Assembly (NCBI GenBank): GCA_001874265.1
Contig: MPDD01000008.1
Coordinates: 23,303 to 87,302 of the forward strand
Direction: 5' to 3'
DNA length: 64,000 bases
DNA from: Bacteroidetes bacterium MedPE-SWsnd-G1
Lineage (GTDB): Bacteria > Bacteroidota > Bacteroidia > Flavobacteriales > Flavobacteriaceae
Shown: positions 1 through 7,181 of the stretch, piece by piece
How the letters are laid out: each line of letters opens with the position of its first letter
Position numbering within the stretch: the stretch's first letter is position 1
Position numbers and translations under genes: made by a program
Notes under the pieces: model-generated
Told to the model about the DNA's origin: nothing
Database searches by the model: none
The model's input: the letters and a program-made list of their open reading frames with translations, nothing else

Positions 1-458
1 ATTGTTTTTCCTTTAAATTGAGTGTGTAATCTATTTTCATCTGTAAATGTCGTTGTTAGCATTCTATGAGGAGACATTTCACCAGCACTAGATTTTGTTC
101 CTACAGATTCATAAGAATCATCACCAGCACAGTATACACTTGTTTTGTTTTCTTTGTCATACCAACTATTTCCAATTATTCCATGATATTTTGGTGTGGT
201 ACCAGTAAAAATAGAAGCATGTCCTGGCCCAGTAGCAGTTGGAACATAATTATAATGATTGTTTTTTGCATTAAAACCTTCGTTAATAATCCTCATAAAA
301 CCCCCATCCCCATAATGATTTTCGAATCGGGTTAAATAATCATATCGCATTTGATCAACAACAATACCTACAACTAATTTAGGTTTTGAAGATTTTTCTT
401 GAGCAGTGCAATTAAAAAAAATGAAAGATGTTAAAACTAGGAATAGAATATTTTTCAT
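1..458 (-). CDS. PafA-like alkaline phosphatase family protein (partial, N-terminal part)
   Basis: The gene runs leftwards off the window, so only about 152 N-terminal codons are present. The translation starts with a hydrophobic signal peptide (MKNILFLVLTSFIFFNCTAQ), followed by KLVVGIVVDQMRYDYL, whose Asp35 is a likely metal ligand. It then has TATGPGHASIFTGT around residues 74-87, where the PafA family carries its nucleophilic threonine (Thr76 or Thr74 here). PafA-type enzymes are periplasmic zinc phosphomonoesterases of the alkaline phosphatase superfamily found in flavobacteria. The ATG at 458 is chosen because a -7 promoter box lies 23 bp upstream. A related phosphodiesterase cannot be excluded without the C-terminus. 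Confidence 0.85.
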   Translation of the reverse strand, partial: MKNILFLVLTSFIFFNCTAQEKSSKPKLVVGIVVDQMRYDYLTRFENHYGDGGFMRIINEGFNAKNNHYNYVPTATGPGHASIFTGTTPKYHGIIGNSWYDKENKTSVYCAGDDSYESVGTKSSAGEMSPHRMLTTTFTDENRLHTQFKGKT

Positions 459-480
459 GATGAATAATAATTTAAAGAAG

Positions 481-488
481 CAAATATA
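481..488 (-). promoter_or_regulatory. -7 promoter element of the PafA-like gene
   Basis: On the minus strand this reads TATATTTG, an exact match to the Bacteroidota -7 consensus TAnnTTTG. It lies 23 bp upstream of the ATG at 458. Confidence 0.6.
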
Positions 489-562
489 GTTTTTAGTTTA
501 AAAGATTAATTTTAAATTCCATTATTAATAGAATAATAATAATTTAGCAAAAAAGAATTTAC

Positions 563-1303
563 ATGAATTATTTGGAGCATATTGGAAAATACTTTCTGAT
601 GCTTGGTCAAGTTTTTAAACGACCTCAGAAACGGAAAGTGTTTTGGGAAATGCTAATGAGAGAGATTGAAGATTTAGGACTGAAGTCTTTAGGGATTATT
701 ATGTTTATCTCTTTTTTTATTGGAGGTGTTGTTGCAATTCAAACTGCGCTAAGTGTAGACAATCCATTGATTCCTAAATATTTAATTGGGTTCGCTACAA
801 AGCGTTCAATGATTTTAGAATTCGGACCTACATTTACATCTATTATTTTAGCAGGGAAAGTAGGTTCTTACATTGCCTCTAGTATGGGAACTATGCGTGT
901 AACAGAGCAGATTGACGCTTTGGAAGTAATGGGAGTTAATTCTTTAAACTATCTAGTACTACCTAAAACTATTGCAACTTTATTCTTTTATCCGTTATTG
1001 GTATTAATTGCTATGTTTTTAGGAATTACAGGCGGTTGGGCTGCAGGTTTGTTAACGGATCTTTTTTATTCTGTGGATTATATAGATGGGATTCGATTAG
1101 AATTTGATCCTTATTATATAAAATATGCATTAATAAAAACGGTTGTGTTTGCATTTGTAATTGCAACTGTTCCGGCTTATCATGGTTATTATGTTAAAGG
1201 TGGTTCATTAGAAGTTGGTAGAGCAAGTACGGCTGCGGTAGTTTGGACAAGTGTAACAATAATTACCTTAAATTATTTCTTAACTCAAATGCTTTTAGGA
1301 TAA
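563..1303 (+). CDS. mlaE: MlaE-family ABC transporter permease
   Basis: 246 residues, the usual MlaE length. It is an inner-membrane permease with about five hydrophobic segments and the conserved central GSYIASSMGTMRVTEQIDAL stretch (about residues 102-121) typical of the family. MlaE and MlaF form the transmembrane and ATPase core of a complex that moves phospholipids between the inner and outer membranes to keep the outer membrane asymmetric. The next gene, mlaF, starts on the last base of this stop codon, so the two are translationally coupled. No MlaD-like substrate-binding gene is adjacent; in Bacteroidota it is often encoded elsewhere. Confidence 0.92.
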   Translation: MNYLEHIGKYFLMLGQVFKRPQKRKVFWEMLMREIEDLGLKSLGIIMFISFFIGGVVAIQTALSVDNPLIPKYLIGFATKRSMILEFGPTFTSIILAGKVGSYIASSMGTMRVTEQIDALEVMGVNSLNYLVLPKTIATLFFYPLLVLIAMFLGITGGWAAGLLTDLFYSVDYIDGIRLEFDPYYIKYALIKTVVFAFVIATVPAYHGYYVKGGSLEVGRASTAAVVWTSVTIITLNYFLTQMLLG

Positions 1304-2073
1304 TGATAGAAGTTAATAATTTACATAAGAGCTTTGGAGAGGCTCATATTTTAAAAGGAATTTCAACGACTTTTGAAAAAGGAAAAACGAACATGATTAT
1401 CGGACAAAGTGGTTCGGGGAAAACGGTTTTCTTAAAGTGTTTACTTGGACTTCACAAGCATGAGCAAGGAACTATTTCGTTTGATGGTAGGATTTATTCA
1501 GAATTAGATATTAATCAAAAACGAGCTTTAAGAACTGAGATTGGTATGCTGTTTCAAGGTAGCGCCTTGTTTGATTCACTTACGGTAGAAGAGAACATCA
1601 TGTTTCCATTAAAGATGTTCGCGAATCAAACTAAAAAGGAAATGCTATACAATGTTAATAGTGTTTTGGAAAGAGTAAACCTTGTGGGAGCAAATCCAAA
1701 GTTTCCAGCAGAACTTTCAGGAGGAATGCAAAAACGAGTTGCAATTGCAAGAGCTATTGTTATGAATCCTAAATATTTGTTTTGTGATGAGCCTAATTCT
1801 GGTTTAGACCCACAAACGGCTACGGTAATTGATAATTTAATACAAGAAATTACAAGAGAGAATGGAATTATTACGGTGGTAAATTCGCATGATATGAATT
1901 CTGTAATGGAAATAGGAGAAAAAATAGTGTTTTTAAAAGATGGAAAAAAAGCATGGGAAGGAACGAATAAAGAGATTTTTATTACTGAAAATCAGGCAGT
2001 CATAAATTTTGTGTATTCTTCCAATTTATTTAAAAAAGTAAGAGAAGTTTATTTAAATGAAAGTAAATTATAA
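1303..2073 (+). CDS. mlaF: MlaF-family ABC transporter ATP-binding protein
   Basis: The chosen start at 1303 gives MIEVNNLHKSFG and 256 residues. A longer reading from 1243 would sit inside mlaE and is not supported. ABC ATPase motifs are visible: Walker A GQSGSGKT near residue 34, Q-loop MLFQGSAL, signature LSGGMQKR, Walker B YLFCDEPNSGLD and the switch histidine NSHD. It hydrolyses ATP to drive the MlaE permease. It overlaps the mlaE stop by one base (TAATG). The transcript probably ends before the tRNA-Lys promoter at 2079. Confidence 0.92.
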   Translation: MIEVNNLHKSFGEAHILKGISTTFEKGKTNMIIGQSGSGKTVFLKCLLGLHKHEQGTISFDGRIYSELDINQKRALRTEIGMLFQGSALFDSLTVEENIMFPLKMFANQTKKEMLYNVNSVLERVNLVGANPKFPAELSGGMQKRVAIARAIVMNPKYLFCDEPNSGLDPQTATVIDNLIQEITRENGIITVVNSHDMNSVMEIGEKIVFLKDGKKAWEGTNKEIFITENQAVINFVYSSNLFKKVREVYLNESKL

Positions 2074-2078
2074 TTCTG

Positions 2079-2109
2079 TTTGTTTTGTTAAAACAAGTGT
2101 TTATATTTG
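2079..2109 (+). promoter_or_regulatory. promoter of tRNA-Lys
   Basis: A TTTG at 2079-2082 and a perfect TATATTTG at 2102-2109 are 19 bp apart, matching the Bacteroidota -33/-7 arrangement. The start site would fall just before the tRNA at 2136. Confidence 0.6.
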
Positions 2110-2135
2110 CAGCCGCTAAAACGAAAAAGAAGGAC

Positions 2136-2208
2136 GACTTGGTAGCTCAGTTGGTAGAGCACCTCCCTTTTAAGGAGGTGGTCCTGGGTTCGAGCCCCAG
2201 CCAAGTCA
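2136..2208 (+). tRNA. tRNA-Lys (anticodon TTT)
   Basis: A complete 73-nt cloverleaf. The acceptor arm GACTTGG (2136-2142) pairs with CCAAGTC (2201-2207), and A2208 is the discriminator. The D arm is GCTC/GAGC. The anticodon stem CCTCC/GGAGG encloses loop CTTTTAA with anticodon TTT at 2169-2171. The T arm CTGGG/CCCAG contains TTCGAGC. The 3' CCA is not fully encoded (CAT follows the discriminator), so it must be added after transcription. Confidence 0.97.
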
Positions 2209-2215
2209 CATTATG

Positions 2216-2243
2216 AAAACCGATACAAATGTATCGGTTTTTT
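2216..2243 (+). terminator. Rho-independent terminator of tRNA-Lys
   Basis: An 11-bp stem (AAAACCGATAC / GTATCGGTTTT) with a 4-nt AAAT loop runs into a T tract, 8 bp after the tRNA. Confidence 0.85.
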
Positions 2244-2290
2244 GATTTATGGAAGAATATAAGTACTAATTAGTCTTTTATTTTCCAAAC

Positions 2291-2333
2291 TGATTTTTAT
2301 CATAAAAAACTAGTGCAATGCGTCTTAATTTTG
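2291..2333 (+). promoter_or_regulatory. FNR-like box and -7 element upstream of ric
   Basis: The perfect palindrome TGATTTTTATCA (2291-2302) has the TGAT-N4-ATCA core of FNR/HcpR/NnrR-type Crp/Fnr regulators. The -7 element TAATTTTG lies at 2326-2333. The palindrome centre (2296.5) is 36.5 bp from the last G of the -7 element, corresponding to about -42 from the start site, the class II activator position. An FNR-type sensor of NO or low oxygen would suit the downstream gene; no such regulator is encoded next to it. Confidence 0.6.
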
Positions 2334-2366
2334 CTCGTATAAATTGCGAATTAAAACTTAAAAGAG

Positions 2367-3092
2367 ATGATAGTTAGCGAGGATAGAACAATTGCAGATG
2401 TTGTGAATCAAAATATTAAGGCTGCGGATGTATTTAAGAAATATGGAATAGATTTTTGCTGTGGAGGGGGTTTAACAATACAAAAGGCTTGTGATAAAAA
2501 CGAGATTGATTATAGGGCATTGGAAAGTGAATTAAAAGGCATTGGAAATAATATTCCAAGAGCGTTTAATTATAATAAATGGGAACTAGACTTTTTAGTT
2601 GATCATATCCAAAATATTCACCATACATATGTAGAGGAAAGTATTCCGATATTATTACAATATGCAAATAAGGTAGCAAAAGTACATGGACACCATTATG
2701 CTGAGGTTGTAAAAATAAATGAATTGGTTAAGGAAGTTGCACAAGAACTTGCAGCGCATATGAAAAAAGAAGAATTGATTTTGTTTCCATACGTTAAGCA
2801 ATTGGTACTTGCGAAAAATGAAAATAAAAAAACGATAAAACCACATTTTGGCTCTGTTGATAATCCAATAAATATGATGGAAAATGAGCATGAAACCGCT
2901 GGAGAAATTTTTAAAGAAATCGCTGATTTAACGAATGACTTTACATCTCCGGCAAATGCATGTAATACTTTTAAGGCCTTATATGCTAAATTGCAAGAGT
3001 TTGAACAAGACTTGCATCAACACATACATTTAGAGAATAATATTTTATTTCCTAAATCCATAAAATTAGAAAAACAATTATCTTTACAATAA
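2367..3092 (+). CDS. ric: iron-sulfur cluster repair di-iron protein (RIC/ScdA/YtfE family)
   Basis: 241 residues with the two-domain RIC architecture. An N-terminal DUF542/ScdA_N domain carries the FCCGGG motif (Cys31-Cys32), and a C-terminal hemerythrin-like four-helix domain holds spaced histidines and glutamates (HIQNIHHTYVEE near 80-91, MKKEELILFP, HIHLENNILFP) that would bind a di-iron site. RIC proteins repair Fe-S clusters damaged by nitric oxide or peroxide in the cytoplasm. An FNR-like box and -7 promoter lie just upstream, and a porin-like gene follows after 13 bp, probably in the same transcript. Confidence 0.94.
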   Translation: MIVSEDRTIADVVNQNIKAADVFKKYGIDFCCGGGLTIQKACDKNEIDYRALESELKGIGNNIPRAFNYNKWELDFLVDHIQNIHHTYVEESIPILLQYANKVAKVHGHHYAEVVKINELVKEVAQELAAHMKKEELILFPYVKQLVLAKNENKKTIKPHFGSVDNPINMMENEHETAGEIFKEIADLTNDFTSPANACNTFKALYAKLQEFEQDLHQHIHLENNILFPKSIKLEKQLSLQ

Positions 3093-3105
3093 AAAACCAA
3101 CTATT

Positions 3106-4362
3106 ATGAGAAAATTACTGACCGCAACTTTTTTATTTTTTACGTTAATATTGAGTGCACAGGATTTTGGGCTTTCGGCCGAAATTAGACCTCGTTATGA
3201 GAATGCACATGGTATTAAATCCTTATTAGAAACTGATGCTGATGGAGCAAATTTCGTTTCTCAAAGAACACGATTGAATGTAAGTTTTGCATATAACAAA
3301 ATTCGTTTAGGAATTTCATTGCAAAATGTACGTGTTTGGGGAGATGTTAGTACATTATCAAAAGACGATACAAACATCGGATTTCATCAGGCATGGGCAG
3401 AAGCATTATTATCTGAAAAATTTTCGGTGCAATTAGGAAGGCAAGTGATTGCTTATGACAATGAACGTATTTTTGGTGGTGTTGCTTGGGCGCAATCTGC
3501 AAGAAGTCATGATGCCTTGGTTGCACATTGGAAAGTGGGGGAGAAGAGTAAATTAGATTTTGGTTTGGCTTTGAATGCTGATAGCGAATCTAATATTGTG
3601 CAACCATATAGTAATGTTGCAGGGTATAAGGCATTTCAATATGCTTGGTACCATACTGATTTTGATAACTTAGGATTAAGTTTCTTGTTATTAAATAATG
3701 GAGTAGAGTATGAAGATACAAATATGGATTTAGAAGTAGATTATTCTCAAACAATAGGTTCTTATTTAAACTATAAAAAAGGAAAATTTAATGCTGATTT
3801 TCAAATTTATTTCCAAACAGGAGATTTAAACGGGAATTCAGTTAGTGCGATGAATGTAGGAGGGAATGTTGGATATAGTTTGAGCGATAATTTTGCTTTA
3901 GGATTGGGAGGAGAATATTTCTCTGGAAAGGACATGACAGATACAAGTTCTGATGTTAAATCGTTCAACCCTTTATTTGGTACCAATCATAAATTTAATG
4001 GTTTAATGGATTACTTTTATGTAGGTAACCATATTGGATCTGTTGGTTTAATTGATATTTATGGACATGTAGCGTATAAAAAAGATAAGTTCAATGCAAA
4101 GTTAGCACCACATTTCTTTTCAGCTCCAGCAACCGTTCATGATGGGTCTATGGAATTCGATAGTGCTTTAGGTACAGAACTAGATTTAACTATGGGATAT
4201 AATATTTCTAAATCTTTTAGTGTTGCAGGTGGTCATTCTGCAATGTTTGCAACAGAATCTATGGAGGTTCTTAAAGGCGGTGACAAAGATGAGTACAACT
4301 CTTGGACATGGTTAATGGTTACTTTTAAGCCTACTTTATTCGAAAGCAAAGCAAAGAAATAA
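3106..4362 (+). CDS. outer-membrane beta-barrel porin, alginate-export-like family
   Basis: 418 residues with a clear signal peptide (MRKLLTATFLFFTLILSAQ). Regularly alternating beta-strand sequence follows (QTRLNVSFAYNK-type patterns, RLGISLQNVRVWGD, FSVQLGRQVIAYDNERIFGG), as expected for an outer-membrane barrel. The N-terminal part resembles the alginate-export/AlgE-like porin family, which in Bacteroidota is often not involved in alginate. It starts 13 bp after ric, and a strong terminator follows the stop, so the two probably form one operon responding to the same signal. The substrate is unknown. Confidence 0.75.
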   Translation: MRKLLTATFLFFTLILSAQDFGLSAEIRPRYENAHGIKSLLETDADGANFVSQRTRLNVSFAYNKIRLGISLQNVRVWGDVSTLSKDDTNIGFHQAWAEALLSEKFSVQLGRQVIAYDNERIFGGVAWAQSARSHDALVAHWKVGEKSKLDFGLALNADSESNIVQPYSNVAGYKAFQYAWYHTDFDNLGLSFLLLNNGVEYEDTNMDLEVDYSQTIGSYLNYKKGKFNADFQIYFQTGDLNGNSVSAMNVGGNVGYSLSDNFALGLGGEYFSGKDMTDTSSDVKSFNPLFGTNHKFNGLMDYFYVGNHIGSVGLIDIYGHVAYKKDKFNAKLAPHFFSAPATVHDGSMEFDSALGTELDLTMGYNISKSFSVAGGHSAMFATESMEVLKGGDKDEYNSWTWLMVTFKPTLFESKAKK

Positions 4363-4381
4363 GTTAGTTATTTATTAAAGG

Positions 4382-4420
4382 AAAAAGACTTTATTATTAA
4401 AAGATAGTAAAGTCTTTTTT
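4382..4420 (+). terminator. terminator of the ric-porin operon
   Basis: A 12-bp stem AAAAAGACTTTA (4382-4393) / TAAAGTCTTTTT (4408-4419) with a 14-nt loop and a T run. Confidence 0.85.
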
Positions 4421-4421
4421 T

Positions 4422-4465
4422 GTAGCTTTAGTTACATTAAATACTATTTAGTCTTTATATATTTG
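4422..4465 (+). promoter_or_regulatory. Crp/Fnr-type operator and -7 element upstream of the thioredoxin-like gene
   Basis: GTAGCTTTAGTTAC (4422-4435) matches the palindrome GTAAC-N4-GTTAC with one mismatch. A perfect -7 element TATATTTG lies at 4458-4465. The centre-to-G distance is 36.5 bp, identical to the boxes before the YeeE gene at 51761 and the TauE gene at 53457. The operator begins just after the T tract of the preceding terminator. Confidence 0.6.
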
Positions 4466-4469
4466 TAGT

Positions 4470-4497
4470 GTAAGATTTGTTAAATTAATACGTCTTA
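4470..4497 (+). promoter_or_regulatory. possible second, ECF-type promoter of the thioredoxin-like gene
   Basis: GTAAG (4470-4474), a 16-bp spacer and CGTCTTA (4491-4497) resemble the ECF promoter GTAAC-N17-CGTCTTA found in front of the sigma gene at 19775. The -35 part is imperfect, so this is only a candidate. Confidence 0.3.
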
Positions 4498-4521
4498 ATA
4501 ACCTTCAAAAAAGTAATAATT

Positions 4522-5142
4522 ATGTCAGTAGTTTGTGAGCGCGAATGTAAGCAAGTTGTAGAATCTAGTTTAGAAAAAGGAATGACCTATGAATCGTACA
4601 TCGAAATGGTGAATGATTTGGCAAAATCTAACGGCACAACTGGAGTAGATCAATCAGAAGATAGAGTTGTTTATACTAGTCTTAATCAACGAAGAATGAA
4701 GCGTTGGAATAAGACATTGAAAGTATCTGAAGTAGTTAGAGAGTCAATTGAGAAGTTAAATAAAAAATATACTTGGTTGGTGCTAACGGAAAGTTGGTGT
4801 GGAGATGCTGCGCATGTTTTACCAGTAATAAATAAAGTGGCGGAGTTATCTGAGAACGTAGATTTAAAGGTGTTACTTAGAGATGAAAACCCGGAGTTAA
4901 TGAGTAATTTTTTAACCAATGGTGCGGAATCTATTCCGAAGTTAGTTATGATTGATACTGAAAGTGGCCAAGTAGTAGATACTTATGGTTCTAGGCCAAA
5001 AGTTTTAACTGATATGGTAAAGGAATATAAAGAATTACATGGAAAATTAACTCCAGAATTTAAAGAGGATATTCAGGTTTGGTATAATAAAGATAAAGGA
5101 CAGACCATTCTGAACGAGTTAGTAGATCTTGTAAAAAAATAA
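4522..5142 (+). CDS. thioredoxin-fold protein (Thioredoxin_9-like)
   Basis: 206 residues, no signal peptide, so cytoplasmic. The thioredoxin fold begins near residue 84 (YTWLVLTESWCGDAAH). The active-site loop WCGDAA keeps only the first cysteine (Cys93) and lacks the second Cys of CxxC. A cis-proline-like SIPKLVMID segment follows near residue 139. Two further cysteines sit at the N-terminus (Cys5, Cys9). A monothiol active site fits a thiol carrier, persulfide carrier or reductase rather than a classical disulfide reductase. It is transcribed alone between two terminators. Its promoter carries the same operator type as the sulfane-sulfur genes near 52-54 kb, which is the best clue to its role. 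Confidence 0.8.
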   Translation: MSVVCERECKQVVESSLEKGMTYESYIEMVNDLAKSNGTTGVDQSEDRVVYTSLNQRRMKRWNKTLKVSEVVRESIEKLNKKYTWLVLTESWCGDAAHVLPVINKVAELSENVDLKVLLRDENPELMSNFLTNGAESIPKLVMIDTESGQVVDTYGSRPKVLTDMVKEYKELHGKLTPEFKEDIQVWYNKDKGQTILNELVDLVKK

Positions 5143-5180
5143 AGAAAATAGTACTTCAATTTTTATTGAAAGCAGTATTA

Positions 5181-5228
5181 AGTTTCTAGAACTATTGATA
5201 CATTTGTATCGGTTCTAGGAACTTTTTT
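5181..5228 (+). terminator. terminator after the thioredoxin-like gene
   Basis: A bulged inverted repeat (arms about 5181-5201 and 5206-5222, tip GATAC-ATTT-GTATC, base TTCTAGAAC / GTTCTAGGA) is followed by eight Ts at 5221-5230. Confidence 0.7.
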
Positions 5229-5249
5229 TTGCTCAAAATTTAAAATGCT

Positions 5250-6185
5250 ATGGCTCAAATTACGAATACAATATTAATGGTTCGTCCAGTAAATTTTAGA
5301 ATGAACGAACAAACTGCTGTAAATAATTATTATCAAAAAAACTTGACAGCTACATTGCCGGCAACTATTCAGGCCAAGGCTTTGGAAGAGTTTGATGCTT
5401 TTGTGTCAAAATTAAAGGTTGAAGGTATCAATGTAATCGTAGTTGAAGATACTCCAGAGCCAAATACTCCTGATTCTATTTTTCCAAATAATTGGATTTC
5501 ATTTCATGCCGATGGAACAGTTGGAATATATCCAATGTTTGCTCAAAATAGAAGAGATGAACGGAGAGAGGATGTTTTAGATATCCTAGAAACGAATGGA
5601 TTCCACATAAATGATGTCGTTGATTATACCGCGGCAGAGGATGAAGAAATTTATTTGGAAGGAACAGGAAGTCTCTTACTAGATAGAGAAAATAAGATTG
5701 CTTATTGTGCTTTGTCTCAACGTGCAGAGGACGATTTAGTAATTGATTTTTGCGAAGATTTTGAGTTTACACCTTTATTATTTACAGCATATCAAACTGT
5801 AAATGGTGAGCGAAAAGCAATTTATCATACCAATGTAATGATGGCTTTGGCAGAAGAATTTGCAGTCGTTTGCTTAGCCTCAATTGATGATAAAAAAGAA
5901 CGCAAGCAATTAGTGAAGCAATTAAAAGAATCTGGAAAACAAATTGTGAATATCAGCGAAAAACAAGTTGAGAACTTTGCAGGGAATATGCTACAAGTTA
6001 TCGGAGCAAATGATCAAAGATATACAGTTATGTCTGCGGCAGCGGATAACTGTTTAACCAAAGAGCAACGTTCAATAATTGAAAAGTCGAGTAAAATACT
6101 TTCGAGTTCATTAACTACTATTGAAACTTGCGGTGGAGGTAGTGCTCGTTGCATGATGGCAGAAGTATTTTTGCCAAAGGCTTAA
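5250..6185 (+). CDS. ctlX: citrulline hydrolase CtlX / arginine deiminase-related protein
   Basis: 311 residues, the normal length for this guanidino-group-modifying family. The N-terminus (ILMVRPVNFRMNEQTAVNNYY) is characteristic. Catalytic features are visible: PDSIFPNNWISFH near residue 75, an EGTGSLLLDR segment near 135, a His in AIYHTNVMM near 193, and C-terminal CGGGSARCM with Cys301 as the expected nucleophile. CtlX proteins hydrolyse citrulline to ornithine, carbon dioxide and ammonia in the cytoplasm; the older name amidinotransferase is misleading. It is a single-gene unit, with no arginine-degradation partners next to it. Confidence 0.85.
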   Translation: MAQITNTILMVRPVNFRMNEQTAVNNYYQKNLTATLPATIQAKALEEFDAFVSKLKVEGINVIVVEDTPEPNTPDSIFPNNWISFHADGTVGIYPMFAQNRRDERREDVLDILETNGFHINDVVDYTAAEDEEIYLEGTGSLLLDRENKIAYCALSQRAEDDLVIDFCEDFEFTPLLFTAYQTVNGERKAIYHTNVMMALAEEFAVVCLASIDDKKERKQLVKQLKESGKQIVNISEKQVENFAGNMLQVIGANDQRYTVMSAAADNCLTKEQRSIIEKSSKILSSSLTTIETCGGGSARCMMAEVFLPKA

Positions 6186-6200
6186 TTCAGATTCTTTCAT

Positions 6201-6243
6201 AAAAAAAGTAGTAACACCTCAACAACAAAAAGGCGTTACTACT
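6201..6243 (-). terminator. terminator of the DUF4870-PadR-PspC-DUF2807 operon
   Basis: On the minus strand the 9-bp stem AGTAGTAAC / GTTACTACT (arms 6235-6243 and 6207-6215) has a 19-nt loop and is followed by seven Ts (6201-6207). It lies about 100 bp downstream of the DUF2807 stop codon. Confidence 0.65.
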
Positions 6244-6346
6244 AAAGTTGGTTGTTGTTACTTATCTATATTTTAAAAGAGAATCATGATTTTTAAAATA
6301 ACTTAATTCGTTAACTTTTTACAACCAGGTTATACGCTACGGTTAG

Positions 6347-7063
6347 TTAGCGTTTTGATATGCTTCCTCCAGATGATTTAGATTTGTTTAAAACAGCTGG
6401 GTTTCCTTCAAAAGAAATATGTCCGCCGCTACTTGCTCTAGCATCTAATTCCTCACTTGCATGTAATGAAATATCCGCACCACTAGAAACACCTGCTGTT
6501 GCTTTTTGAGATGTTAAATCATCTGCATCTATTTGGCTGCCGCTACTTGCATCACCAGCAAATGATTTTGTAGTTCCAGTTAATTTTGCATGTGCACCAC
6601 TACTTGTAGAACATGTTACTTCGGTCGCGTTTATGGCAAGAACTAATTCGGCGCCACTATTAGAACTTAATTTTAAATTTTTTGCTCTAATGGTTCCTTC
6701 ACTTCTGATTTCTGAACCACTTGTGGCTTTTAGGTAAGTTAATTCGTCTGCAGTTACATAGACATTTCTTGCCTTTGCTCTAGATACATTTTTATCGAAA
6801 TAAATTTTTAACGTATTTCCTTCTACTTCAGTAACTAATAGGTCAATAATGTTTTCGTCCGCTTCTACATGTAAATCCGTTGGAGTTCCTTGAGTTAAAT
6901 AGACATTAATACCATGACTTGCCTTAATTTCAGAAAATTCTGCCGAAATTTTTCGGTCTTCAGTAACTACATTTCTGTTTCCTTTAATTCCAAATCCATC
7001 AAACATACAAGATGTAGTTGCGATTAGAAGTACTACTAAAATTGAAAATTTTGCTGTTTTCAT
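6347..7063 (-). CDS. head GIN domain-containing (DUF2807) lipoprotein
   Basis: 238 residues. The N-terminus is a lipoprotein signal (VVLLIATTSC, Cys19). The rest is a right-handed beta-helix-like DUF2807 adhesin domain full of short repeats with the pattern SSGA/SSGG (SGAELVLAI, SSGAHAKLTG, SSGSQIDADD, SSGADISLHA, SSGGHISFEG). The function of this family is unknown; members are exported and often sit beside PspC genes, as here. It is the last gene of a four-gene leftward operon, 118 bp after the PspC gene, and is followed by a terminator. Confidence 0.88.
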   Translation of the reverse strand: MKTAKFSILVVLLIATTSCMFDGFGIKGNRNVVTEDRKISAEFSEIKASHGINVYLTQGTPTDLHVEADENIIDLLVTEVEGNTLKIYFDKNVSRAKARNVYVTADELTYLKATSGSEIRSEGTIRAKNLKLSSNSGAELVLAINATEVTCSTSSGAHAKLTGTTKSFAGDASSGSQIDADDLTSQKATAGVSSGADISLHASEELDARASSGGHISFEGNPAVLNKSKSSGGSISKR

Positions 7064-7181
7064 AATAATTGGTTTTAGTTTATTTGTTTGGCTAAATTAA
7101 GTTTGGTTAGTTAGGTTTTTAATTTGTTTTTACTGAATTGTTATATTTTGAGGATGAATTGTACCGATTTGACGATTTTGA

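Noticed and set aside
66..335. 89-codon open frame on the plus strand
   Set aside because: It lies antisense inside the PafA-like gene, which has a signal peptide and the conserved phosphatase motif.
1243..1302. Longer start for MlaF
   Set aside because: It would overlap the coding end of mlaE by 60 bp; the start at 1303 gives the normal N-terminus.
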